Notes: generated from the sequence alone by a model not told the origin. DNA of 6,816 bases from Parachlamydia sp. (GCA_021298935.1 JAJTHR010000021.1:1-6816), one strand, 5' to 3'. Shown: positions 1-6,162, counted from the first letter of the stretch. Numbers and translations: made by a program.

Positions 1-18
1 AATTTGACTTGTGATCAC

Positions 19-91
19 CTTCATCTTTAAAAGATCTCTCCTTGTTGATATTCAAAGATATCAACTTCGAAAAGATCTTTTAAATCTGAAG
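19..91. repeat. Long interrupted inverted repeat (three nested stems)
   Basis: Three pairs of arms nest inside one another: CTTCA (19-23) with TGAAG (87-91), TTTAAAAGATCT (26-37) with AGATCTTTTAAA (73-84), and GTTGATAT (44-51) with ATATCAAC (58-65). The inner loop is TCAAAG. Two-base TC spacers separate the outer and middle stems on both sides, and unpaired linkers of 6 and 7 bases separate the middle and inner stems. The right middle arm also forms the 12-base self-palindrome AAAAGATCTTTT (70-81). In total 25 base pairs can form. It could be a structured RNA, a cruciform or protein-binding site, or a mobile-element remnant. No T-run follows it on either strand. Confidence 0.75.
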
Positions 92-119
92 CGCTGACAA
101 ATCAACTTTATGGTTTTAT

Positions 120-155
120 TTTTGGGAAATGGTATAAGAAACAGCATTCCCAAAA
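120..155. repeat. Inverted repeat TTTTGGGAA...TTCCCAAAA
   Basis: TTTTGGGAA (120-128) pairs exactly with TTCCCAAAA (147-155). After a bulged A at 129 the stem extends by TG (130-131) with CA (145-146), leaving a 13-base loop. It lies about 30 bases beyond the stop codon of the minus-strand gene ending at 186, where a terminator would be expected. However, the T-run is on the 5' arm and the A-run on the 3' arm, the reverse of an intrinsic terminator. It could still protect an mRNA 3' end or bind a protein. Confidence 0.55.
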
Positions 156-185
156 TAGTCGGCTAGGGCGCCCATCATTAAAAAT

Positions 186-656
186 TTAATTAGGAGGAGC
201 GCGTTTCTTTATTTGCTCTTTTTTTATGCAATCTACAAATAGTTTACTTTTAGCGCTTTGCATGTCTTCTAGTAAGAGTTGAATTTGATCTTCATTTGAA
301 ATTCCGTGGGACTGCATGGTTTTAGCAAACACTTCATAAAGGGTTTCACGATAAATTTTTATGGCTGTATCTCTTTGGCTTAAATCTTTAAAAGGATTGG
401 GCTCAACGGATGAGGCTTTTTCGGCTACTAATTTTTCAAGGTCCTGTCCTTTTTGAGCTAAATCCTTAGAAATTTCTTCCGCTTTGTCTTCCTCTATCTT
501 GGATTTTATTAAAATCGATTTTATAAGCGGCTGTGGAAAGTAAGTCATCAATTCTTCTTTCGTGCATAAATTAGAATCATCAGTGTTGGCTTCTTCTTCC
601 CCATAACAATTCATGACTAGTAATGTGCAGCAAGCATAGGAAAATAACTGTCTCAT
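186..656 (-). CDS. Small probable exported protein, function unknown
   Basis: I do not recognise this 156-residue protein. Its N-terminus looks like a signal peptide: MRQ, then a mostly hydrophobic stretch to about residue 17, then a possible cleavage after Gly19 (CYG|EEE). The lipobox around Cys17 (VMNC) is poor, so a periplasmic or secreted product is more likely than a lipoprotein. The predicted mature chain is charged and helical, with an acidic linker at residues 20-28 and an NPFKDL motif at 87-92. It has only two cysteines, Cys31 near its start and Cys143 near its end, which could form a disulfide. The C-terminus is basic and Pro-rich (KKRAPPN). The ATG at 654-656 is chosen because GAGAGG lies about 8 bases upstream on the minus strand. 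The gene stands alone and diverges from folD. Coding status is fairly secure; function is open. Confidence 0.8.
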   Translation of the reverse strand: MRQLFSYACCTLLVMNCYGEEEANTDDSNLCTKEELMTYFPQPLIKSILIKSKIEEDKAEEISKDLAQKGQDLEKLVAEKASSVEPNPFKDLSQRDTAIKIYRETLYEVFAKTMQSHGISNEDQIQLLLEDMQSAKSKLFVDCIKKEQIKKRAPPN

Positions 657-684
657 AGAACCACCTCTCGTAGATATTGCTCAA

Positions 685-713
685 ATTACATCTTCAATAT
701 TTTTAAATATAAT
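685..713 (+). promoter_or_regulatory. Sigma70-type promoter for folD
   Basis: ATTACA (685-690) and a perfect TATAAT (708-713) are separated by 17 bases. The -35 matches TTGACA at 4 of 6 positions. Transcription would start near 720, giving folD a leader of about 70 bases that contains a run of T at 731-738. The ribosome binding site before the folD ATG is weak (AGAGAAAA). The promoter call rests only on match and spacing. Confidence 0.5.
685..713 (-). promoter_or_regulatory. Possible minus-strand promoter on the same hexamers
   Basis: Read on the minus strand, the folD hexamers become ATTATA and TGTAAT with the same 17-base spacer. TGTAAT matches the -10 consensus at 5 of 6 positions; ATTATA matches -35 at only 3 of 6. 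Transcription would start near 678, about 22 bases before the ATG of the 156-residue exported protein. The position fits, but the weak -35 makes this tentative. Confidence 0.3.
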
Positions 714-791
714 GACTATGAAAAATTGCATTTTTTTTCTCTTTCGTTTTAGATATGAGTTAAATTTTGTCATACACTAGAGAAAAAATAA

Positions 792-1658
792 ATGATCATC
801 GACGGAAAAAAAATTGCCGAGTGCATCCAGCAGGAAATAAAAGAAGAAATTCATAAACACGCTGGCCGGCCGCCTTGCCTCGCAGTGGTCATCGTGGGCG
901 AACATCTCCCCTCGCAAATTTATGTAAAACGAAAAAGGGAAGCCTGCGAAAGCATCGGCATCCAATCAATAAAAAAAGAGCTTCCTGCCGCTGTAACGGA
1001 AGAAGATTTATTAAAAGAAATTGATCTTCTTAATCAAAACCCGACCATTGACGGGATTTTGGTTCAGCTTCCGCTGCCTTCCCACATCAAACCAAATGCC
1101 ACCACCTATCGAATTGATCCCGAAAAAGATGTGGATGGCTTCCATCCGTTTAATGTGGGAAAAATGCTGATTGGTGAAATGGGGGGCTTTCTTCCCTGCA
1201 CGCCGCTCGGAGTTAAAGTGCTGCTTGAGCGTTCTCAAATAGAAATAGCTGGAAAACATGCACTTATTATTGGCAGAAGCAATATTGTCGGCAAGCCCCT
1301 GGCTGCCATGCTCATGCAGGCGACTTCGGGTGGGAATGCCACAGTGACTGTCGCGCACCGCTATACGAAAAATCTTAGTGTCCTTTCAAGACAGGCGGAT
1401 ATTGTGATTGTAGCAATCGGCCAGCCGGGCTTTCTGACAGCCGATATGATTAAGGAGGGAGCGGTCGTGATTGATGTGGGAATTAATAAAATCAGCGACC
1501 CCTCCAAAAAAACAGGTTTTAAGATTGTGGGAGATGCAGATTTTGACGGGCTTGCTCCGAAATGCTCATTTATCACACCCGTTCCTGGCGGCGTGGGACC
1601 GATGACCATTGCCATGCTGCTTTATAATACATGGCTCAGCTACAAAAATAAGCATTAA
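792..1658 (+). CDS. folD: FolD: methylene-THF dehydrogenase / methenyl-THF cyclohydrolase
   Basis: This cytosolic bifunctional enzyme oxidises 5,10-methylene-tetrahydrofolate with NADP+ to the methenyl form, then hydrolyses it to 10-formyl-tetrahydrofolate, for purines and formyl-Met-tRNA. The length of 288 residues is normal. The catalytic N-terminal domain shows Tyr44 and Lys48 in YVKRKREACE (the Tyr-x3-Lys pair of the active site), Gln92 in DGILVQLPLP, and Asp115 in EKDVDGFHPFNVGK. PCTPLGV (135-141) leads into the Rossmann domain, with the dinucleotide-binding IIGRSNIVGKPLA at 159-171. The C-terminal signature PGGVGPMT (265-272) is intact. All key residues are present, so the enzyme should be active. 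The ATG is well placed before MIIDGKKIA, although its Shine-Dalgarno is weak. folD is transcribed alone and ends 8 bases from a convergent gene. Confidence 0.97.
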   Translation: MIIDGKKIAECIQQEIKEEIHKHAGRPPCLAVVIVGEHLPSQIYVKRKREACESIGIQSIKKELPAAVTEEDLLKEIDLLNQNPTIDGILVQLPLPSHIKPNATTYRIDPEKDVDGFHPFNVGKMLIGEMGGFLPCTPLGVKVLLERSQIEIAGKHALIIGRSNIVGKPLAAMLMQATSGGNATVTVAHRYTKNLSVLSRQADIVIVAIGQPGFLTADMIKEGAVVIDVGINKISDPSKKTGFKIVGDADFDGLAPKCSFITPVPGGVGPMTIAMLLYNTWLSYKNKH

Positions 1659-1666
1659 GAGAGTGT

Positions 1667-1906
1667 CTAATGTTCCATTTCTTTTAAAAGGGATTCGTAA
1701 CCTTTTAAAAATTTCCACTTAAAATCATCCGTATTTTTGATAAGATGGGCCCTCAACTGGCTTGCATAATGCTCAAACGGCTCGATCTCCTGCTGCCTCT
1801 CCTCCATGGATTCGAGGACAAATCCTGCAAGATGGTCTAAAAGTTCTCTTTCTTCTTGCTCCAGATCCTCAAAAGGATTTTTTTCGCTTTCATGCAACTG
1901 GTCCAT
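1667..1906 (-). CDS. Small acidic helical protein, function unknown
   Basis: I do not recognise this 79-residue protein. It is strongly charged and Glu-rich, predicted almost wholly helical, with no signal peptide, no membrane segment and no cysteine. An NPFEDLEQ motif sits at residues 10-17 and resembles the NPFKDLSQ of the exported protein on the other side of folD. The ATG at 1904-1906 is preceded by GGAGG with a short 3-base gap, a strong if tight ribosome binding site, and a good promoter lies just upstream. These two signals are the main reason to call it a real gene. It converges on folD (8-base gap) and diverges from the 455-residue gene. A cytosolic adaptor or small regulatory protein is possible, but nothing visible assigns a role. 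Confidence 0.72.
   Translation of the reverse strand: MDQLHESEKNPFEDLEQEERELLDHLAGFVLESMEERQQEIEPFEHYASQLRAHLIKNTDDFKWKFLKGYESLLKEMEH
1682..1710. repeat. Perfect 10-base inverted repeat at the folD/79-aa convergence
   Basis: TTTTAAAAGG (1682-1691) and CCTTTTAAAA (1701-1710) are perfect inverted copies around a 9-base loop. They lie inside the 3' end of the 79-residue minus-strand gene and about 24 bases past the folD stop. The position suits a terminator for folD, but no T-run follows on the plus strand (AATTTCC follows) and the stem is AU-rich. The coding constraint of the overlapping gene may also explain the sequence. Confidence 0.45.
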
Positions 1907-1930
1907 TTCCCTCCAACTCTAAAAAGTTTT

Positions 1931-1959
1931 GGTATAACTATTAAGATTTTGTAAATCAA
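1931..1959 (-). promoter_or_regulatory. Sigma70-type promoter for the 79-aa gene
   Basis: On the minus strand TTGATT (1954-1959) and TATACC (1931-1936) are 17 bases apart, matching the consensus at 4 of 6 positions each. Transcription would begin near 1924, about 18 bases before the ATG, leaving just room for the GGAGG ribosome binding site. Confidence 0.45.
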
Positions 1960-2015
1960 TATTTTTGAGTTTAGTTATTTAGATTTTATAGTTCCTTTGG
2001 ATCTAAGATTAATAT

Positions 2016-2044
2016 TTGATAAAAATCATTCAAGCTAATATTAT
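2016..2044 (+). promoter_or_regulatory. Sigma70-type promoter for the 455-aa/dnaN/recF cluster
   Basis: TTGATA (2016-2021) and TATTAT (2039-2044) each match consensus at 5 of 6 positions, with the ideal 17-base spacer. Transcription would start near 2051, giving a leader of roughly 47 bases before the GTG at 2098. As the 455-residue gene, dnaN and recF are close-packed in the same direction, this is the best candidate for the promoter of all three. Confidence 0.6.
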
Positions 2045-2097
2045 GATTTGCAGACCCATGCGCCAAGCTCATCTAAAAAATCAAAAAGCAGGTTAAA

Positions 2098-3465
2098 GTG
2101 AACTCTCTGACATTACCTCGTAAAACGAGAATAATTTTAACAGACTATCCTTATCGAAGAGATATTGAAAATCGCTTGCTCCTCTCCCATCTTTCGGTTC
2201 TGGAAGTCGACCTGTTAATTGAAATCCTTCATTGCTCCCTTCAAATTTCTATTCACCAGCTGGCTGAAAGCCTGGATGTAGAAATAGATGACCTTATCCC
2301 CACTCTTGATAAGCTGGCTCCCATGAAGCTCTATAAAAGAAACGGCGATATGCTCACTGTCGATAAGGAAATGCGTAAATATTACGAAATTCAATTGGAA
2401 AAATTCGATGAGGACTTTGAGCCCAATTTAGAATTTTTGCAAAGCTTATTAAATAAGGTGCCCATTCACGTTCTCCCGCTTTGGTATGCAATCCCCAGAC
2501 ACTCCGACAACATCTTTGCCTCCATTATAGAAAACTATTTTCTAACTCCGAAGATTTATCGCCAATATCTTGACGAACTGGAATTTGACGATCCCCTTTT
2601 GGCAAATATAACGGAGGATATTTATAAAGCCCCGGGTTATAAAATTTTAGCGCAAACTCTGATTGACAAGTACCATTTGACGCGCGAGGCCTTTGAAGAA
2701 GCCCTTTTATTGCTGGAATACCATTTTGTCTGCTGTTTAAGCTACACCAAAAAAGGGGATTATTGGGAAGAAACGGTCACTCCTTTTTATGAATGGCATC
2801 AGTTTCTCCTGCATGAAAGTAAAGGGATACCGAAAACTATATTAAATCAAGCCATCCAGCCTCGCTGCAAGGAAGAATTCGGCTTTATCAAAGAAATGGA
2901 AGCCGTTATTCTTGCCTGTCAATCTAATAAAAGGGCCCGTTCGGCATTTAAGCCCCTATTCCTGCAAACGGCACAAGAATTTGATCTTTTGCTGGATAAG
3001 GTTCTGGAAGCCGGATTCATTGCTGAAGAAAAAAATAATTCATTATACGCAACGGAAAAAGGGCTGCTCTGGCTTAAGAAAAATTTATCCGAACAAATCA
3101 ATGAAATCATATCGCTTTGGCTAACCAATCCCCCTTCTTCATCCGTTGCCCCTCACCTTTGGACGGCACGCAACGTCCGCCTGATTGAAAAGTACCTGAA
3201 AAAATTAAGACCCAACGACTGGGTATTTTTGAACGATTTTATCAGCGGCTTTATTTCCCCGATTGGAAATAAGGAACCGGTCACCCTTAAAAATAAGGGA
3301 AAAAAATGGAAATACATGCTCCCTACCTATGATGGAGAAGAACTTGACTACATCGCCCAAGTAATTACCGAGCGTTTTTACGAATTGGGAGTTGTCTCTA
3401 TTGGACAGCTGGATGGAAAAATTTGTTTTTGCCTCACACAGTTCGGACACCAATTTATCAACTAA
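2098..3465 (+). CDS. Large protein with repeated winged-helix-like modules, function unknown
   Basis: I cannot name this 455-residue protein. It has no signal peptide or membrane segment and is probably cytosolic. Several stretches have the winged-helix pattern of three helices then a strand pair. The clearest is residues 33-97, with SIHQLAESL and EIDDLIPTLDKL as helices and a wing at KLYKRNGDMLTV. Others lie near 181-232, 265-330 (ending NNSLYATEKGLLWL) and 413-455 (FYELGVVSIG...FCLTQFGHQF). The last resembles the 'LG...LT..G' pattern of helicase-associated winged-helix proteins of the XPB/Ssl2 N-terminal type, but that is a family-level guess. No nuclease or ATPase motif is visible. The start is GTG 2098 with AGCAGG five bases upstream; an in-frame stop at 2074-2076 excludes a longer protein and the first in-frame ATG is far inside. 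It ends 12 bases before dnaN, suggesting co-transcription with replication and repair genes. A role as DNA-binding or accessory replication factor is inference. Confidence 0.85.
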   Translation: MNSLTLPRKTRIILTDYPYRRDIENRLLLSHLSVLEVDLLIEILHCSLQISIHQLAESLDVEIDDLIPTLDKLAPMKLYKRNGDMLTVDKEMRKYYEIQLEKFDEDFEPNLEFLQSLLNKVPIHVLPLWYAIPRHSDNIFASIIENYFLTPKIYRQYLDELEFDDPLLANITEDIYKAPGYKILAQTLIDKYHLTREAFEEALLLLEYHFVCCLSYTKKGDYWEETVTPFYEWHQFLLHESKGIPKTILNQAIQPRCKEEFGFIKEMEAVILACQSNKRARSAFKPLFLQTAQEFDLLLDKVLEAGFIAEEKNNSLYATEKGLLWLKKNLSEQINEIISLWLTNPPSSSVAPHLWTARNVRLIEKYLKKLRPNDWVFLNDFISGFISPIGNKEPVTLKNKGKKWKYMLPTYDGEELDYIAQVITERFYELGVVSIGQLDGKICFCLTQFGHQFIN

Positions 3466-3477
3466 GCAGCGTTGGCC

Positions 3478-4599
3478 ATGAAATTTACAATCTCTACACA
3501 AGAACTGAATTATCTAATTGGAAAAATTCAAAACATCGTCCCTCAAAAACCAACCGTCCCCATCCTGTCTCATTTTCTGATCGAAGCTTTTAACGATGAA
3601 CTTATCCTAACAGCTACCGACTTAACAGTCGGCATTCGCTGCCATGCGGAAGCCAAAATCGTGGAGGAAGGAGCGGTCGTTCTTCCGGCCAAACGTTTTG
3701 CCCAGTTGGCACGGGAATTAACTGTCGCAAATGTGGAAATTACGCGGCATCAGGAGACAACGACAGTGGTGGCTGGAACGTCCCGTTTTAAATTAAAGGG
3801 ATTGGAAAAAAGCGAATTTCCGGCTCTTCTAGATTTAAGTGATGGCAGCCATTTTCATATTGAGCAGCAAACACTTAAAGACCTTTTGTACCGCACCTCT
3901 TTCGCCGTTTCAAGAGAAGATACTCGCTATGCCCTGACAGGCGTCTTAATGCAAATAGAGAATGGGCAGGTGCGCTTTGTCGGTACAGACGGAAAAAGGC
4001 TTGCCCGTGCCCATCATTCCATTGAGCAGCCCTATGAAATGAGTAGTCAGTCGATCATCCCTCTAAAAGCTATAGAAGAAATTTCCAAGTCTTTAAGCGA
4101 CCAGGGAATGGCAAAAATTACAATTCTGCCGGATAAGCTGGCTATCGAAGCCAATGATACACTTCTTCTTACGAAATTGCTAATGGGCGAATATCCGGAT
4201 GTCAACCGCATTATTCCCGAACAATCGGAAATAATCATCACTCTGCATCGAGAAGAGCTTTTGACACTCCTGCGTCAAATTTCCCTTTTTACACCTGAAA
4301 ATAACCATTCCGTCCGGTTCACTTTCCAGGAAGGGGAGCTGCATTTAATTGCCAATAGCAGTGAGTTCGGTGAAGGGAATGTCTGCATGCCGGTTAACTT
4401 CCATGGTCCAAAATTGGAAATAGCCTTCAATCCCAGCTATTTCATCGATATTTTACGCCATTGCAAAGAAGAAACCGTCACCATCGGCCTAACGGATCCT
4501 TATAATCCCGGAATGATCACCGATGGCGAAAAGCTCGATTCCTCTTTGAGCGTCTCCCCCCTATTCATTATTATGCCGCTGCGCCTATCGGAAGATTAA
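3478..4599 (+). CDS. dnaN: DnaN: DNA polymerase III beta sliding clamp
   Basis: The product is the ring-shaped processivity clamp that tethers DNA polymerase III and repair proteins to DNA. At 373 residues it has the usual size and the three clamp domains: about 1-122, 128-248 and 250-373. Family signatures are easy to see: LTATDLTVGIR (44-54), TRYALTGVL (149-157), FVGTDGKRLA (167-176), EYPDVNRIIP (238-247) and the C-terminal IIMPLRL (364-370). The start is taken as ATG 3478, giving the typical MKF N-terminus. A TTG six bases earlier, in frame, would add only two residues (giving MAMKF) and is less likely. No clear Shine-Dalgarno precedes the ATG, which fits translation coupled to the gene ending at 3465. 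The stop TAA overlaps the recF ATG by one base. dnaA is not adjacent, unlike the common dnaA-dnaN-recF order, as expected in chlamydiae. Confidence 0.97.
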   Translation: MKFTISTQELNYLIGKIQNIVPQKPTVPILSHFLIEAFNDELILTATDLTVGIRCHAEAKIVEEGAVVLPAKRFAQLARELTVANVEITRHQETTTVVAGTSRFKLKGLEKSEFPALLDLSDGSHFHIEQQTLKDLLYRTSFAVSREDTRYALTGVLMQIENGQVRFVGTDGKRLARAHHSIEQPYEMSSQSIIPLKAIEEISKSLSDQGMAKITILPDKLAIEANDTLLLTKLLMGEYPDVNRIIPEQSEIIITLHREELLTLLRQISLFTPENNHSVRFTFQEGELHLIANSSEFGEGNVCMPVNFHGPKLEIAFNPSYFIDILRHCKEETVTIGLTDPYNPGMITDGEKLDSSLSVSPLFIIMPLRLSED

Positions 4600-5654
4600 T
4601 GACTCTACGATCTCTTTATTTGCAAAATTTTAGAAGCTATGAGGAGATCTTTTTTGAATTCAAGCCCTCCATCAATCTGATTTGCGGCCCCAATGCCAGG
4701 GGAAAAACGACTGTGCTGGAAGCTATTCGTTATGCCATGATCGCCCGCTCCTTCCGCACACCCGCCTCGAAAGATCTCATTAAAAAAGAGTGCTCATCTT
4801 TTTATGTGGAATTGCATTTTATCAAACATTCGATCGAGCAAGTGCTGCGTTTGAGCATGCAAGGGGACGAAAAGAGAATCGTTTATAATCATACCCCGCT
4901 GTCGACCCTGTCCAGCCTCCTTGGTATTATCCAGGGAGTGATCATTATTCCGGATGACAATCAGCTGATCAAGGGTTCGCCTGCCTTGCGGCGGCAATTC
5001 CTGGACGTGCAGCTTTCTCAAACAGATCCCCTCTATGTGCATCATCTGACTCGTTACTCTAGGGCTCTTCGCCAACGCAACGTCTTGTTAAAGCAAAAAA
5101 AGAGCCAGACGATTGAAGGATGGGAATTTGAAATGGCACGTTCTGCAGCTTATATGCTAAGGCAACGAAGCCAGCTCGTCAGTGAACTGCAGAAAAGAGT
5201 CTCTTTCCATTACTGCACTCTTTCGGGCGAAGAAGAACAATTGCAGCTCAATTACCAAACCCCCTTCAATGCCAAAGGGGAAATGGAAAGCATTGAAAAG
5301 CAATTCATAGAAAAATGCCAAATGAACAGATCAAAAGAAATGCTGTTTGGCTACACACTCCAGGGCCCCCATAAGGATGATTTAAACATTAAAATTGGAG
5401 GACAGGACGTGCGGCTGTTTGCAAGCGAGGGACAGCAAAGAAGCTGCGTGAACGCCCTCCATTTTGCAGAATGGGAGCGGTTAAAAGAGAGCAGCGACGA
5501 AAACAATCCTTTATTTATGATCGACGATGTGGGGATAAGCCTCGATAAAGGCCGCAAAGATAAGTTAGTGAGCCACCTAGCCGGTCTGGGTCAGGTTTTC
5601 TTAACCTCGACTGATCCAGATTTTATTCAAGATGGTCATAAAATTTTCCTATAA
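4599..5654 (+). CDS. recF: RecF: gap-repair DNA-binding ATPase
   Basis: RecF is an SMC/ABC-type ATPase that binds gapped DNA with RecO and RecR and helps RecA load at stalled forks. The 351-residue length is typical. The N-terminus LQNFRSYEE leads to Walker A GPNARGKTT (30-38, catalytic Lys36). The family region IIPDDNQLIKGSPALRRQFLD lies at 116-136 and GYTLQGPHKDDL at 251-262. The ABC signature is ASEGQQRS (275-282) and Walker B is FMIDD (306-310). The D-loop reads ISLD (313-316) where many RecF proteins have SELD, a small departure that need not affect activity. All nucleotide-binding elements are present. The ATG shares its A with the dnaN stop (TAATG), so translation is almost certainly coupled to dnaN. 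No terminator is visible after the gene. Confidence 0.96.
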   Translation: MTLRSLYLQNFRSYEEIFFEFKPSINLICGPNARGKTTVLEAIRYAMIARSFRTPASKDLIKKECSSFYVELHFIKHSIEQVLRLSMQGDEKRIVYNHTPLSTLSSLLGIIQGVIIIPDDNQLIKGSPALRRQFLDVQLSQTDPLYVHHLTRYSRALRQRNVLLKQKKSQTIEGWEFEMARSAAYMLRQRSQLVSELQKRVSFHYCTLSGEEEQLQLNYQTPFNAKGEMESIEKQFIEKCQMNRSKEMLFGYTLQGPHKDDLNIKIGGQDVRLFASEGQQRSCVNALHFAEWERLKESSDENNPLFMIDDVGISLDKGRKDKLVSHLAGLGQVFLTSTDPDFIQDGHKIFL

Positions 5655-5657
5655 CCC

Positions 5658-5686
5658 TTGCGCGTTAGTCTTTTCTCTATTAAAAT
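5658..5686 (+). promoter_or_regulatory. Sigma70-type promoter for smpB
   Basis: TTGCGC (5658-5663) and TAAAAT (5681-5686) are 17 bases apart, with matches of 3 of 6 and 5 of 6. Transcription would start near 5693, about 20 bases before the smpB ATG. A short inverted repeat, TTAAAA (5680-5685) with TTTTAA (5693-5698), overlaps the -10 and the start point. It suggests smpB can be expressed apart from dnaN-recF, though read-through from recF is also possible because no terminator separates them. Confidence 0.5.
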
Positions 5687-5712
5687 AGACGGTTTTAACA
5701 CAATTGAGAACG

Positions 5713-6162
5713 ATGAGCGATTTAGTTTCCAACCGAAGAGCGGGCCATGATTATGAAATACTCGAAACCTTTGAAGCCGGAATAGCGCTGCAGGGAACGG
5801 AGATCAAATCCATTCGGGATCATGGCGCTTCCCTGCAAGAAGCTTACATTAAAGTATCTGGCGGAGAGCTCTGGCTGATCGGGAGTTCCATTGCCCCCTA
5901 CAAATTCGGAAACATTCACAACCACGAAGAAAAAAGGGAGCGAAAGCTCCTAATGCACAAAAGAGAAATCCGCCGTTTAAAGATCGCCACCCAGGAAAAG
6001 GGGCTGGCGCTTATCCCCTTAGCCCTTTATCTAAAGCAGGGAAAAATCAAAATCCGCCTGGCTATCGGCAAGGGCAAGAAAACTTACGACAAGCGCACTG
6101 ACTTAAAAGAAAAAGATGACAAAAGACGCATGCAGCAAGCCTTAAAGGCTTCCCGCGATTAG
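5713..6162 (+). CDS. smpB: SmpB: SsrA (tmRNA)-binding protein
   Basis: SmpB binds tmRNA and brings it to ribosomes stalled on broken messages, allowing tagging of the nascent chain and ribosome rescue. The 149-residue length is normal for the family. The start region LVSNRRAGHDYEILETFEAG (4-23), GTEIKSIRDHGASL (28-41), the beta-barrel core and the conserved APYKFGNI (61-68) are all present. The basic tail GKGKKTYDKRTDLKEKD (119-135), which enters the decoding centre, is intact. ATG 5713 is preferred because it gives the family-typical N-terminus and has GAGAA a few bases upstream. A TTG at 5704 would add three residues. It follows recF after 58 bases that carry its own likely promoter. The tmRNA gene ssrA itself is not in this window. 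Confidence 0.96.
   Translation: MSDLVSNRRAGHDYEILETFEAGIALQGTEIKSIRDHGASLQEAYIKVSGGELWLIGSSIAPYKFGNIHNHEEKRERKLLMHKREIRRLKIATQEKGLALIPLALYLKQGKIKIRLAIGKGKKTYDKRTDLKEKDDKRRMQQALKASRD

Larger units (their letters stand above)
1..185. other. Non-coding segment rich in inverted repeats
   Basis: I see no supportable gene here. The stretch is AT-rich and lies downstream of the minus-strand gene that ends at 186. It holds at least five separate palindromic or inverted-repeat units: GTGATCAC at 11-18, a long interrupted repeat at 19-91, a TTTTGGGAA/TTCCCAAAA repeat at 120-155, GGGCGCCC at 166-173, and ATTAAA/TTTAAT at 177-190, which overlaps the stop codon of the neighbouring gene. None is followed by a run of T on either strand, so none reads as a standard intrinsic terminator. 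The gene that should lie further left is outside the window. Confidence 0.6.

Noticed and set aside
120..155. Intrinsic terminator for the 156-aa gene
   Set aside because: The stem is present, but T and A tracts are on the wrong sides and no T-run follows on the minus strand, so it is listed only as an inverted repeat.
531..541. DnaA-box-like CTTTCCACA on the minus strand
   Set aside because: It is a single site with a mismatch, inside a coding region, with no companions. Nothing else suggests an origin in this window.
1011..1615. Minus-strand open frames inside folD (1011-1358 and 1361-1615)
   Set aside because: They lie wholly within a confidently identified gene, and their translations look like antisense of conserved FolD motifs.
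1762..1944. Plus-strand 60-residue open frame opposite the 79-aa gene
   Set aside because: The minus-strand frame has a promoter and a strong ribosome binding site; this one has neither and its composition looks non-coding.
3472..3477. TTG start for dnaN giving an MAMKF N-terminus
   Set aside because: ATG 3478 gives the family-typical MKF start, and neither site has a Shine-Dalgarno that favours the TTG.
5704..5712. TTG start for smpB adding three residues
   Set aside because: It would consume the only weak ribosome binding site (GAGAA), and ATG 5713 gives the usual N-terminus.
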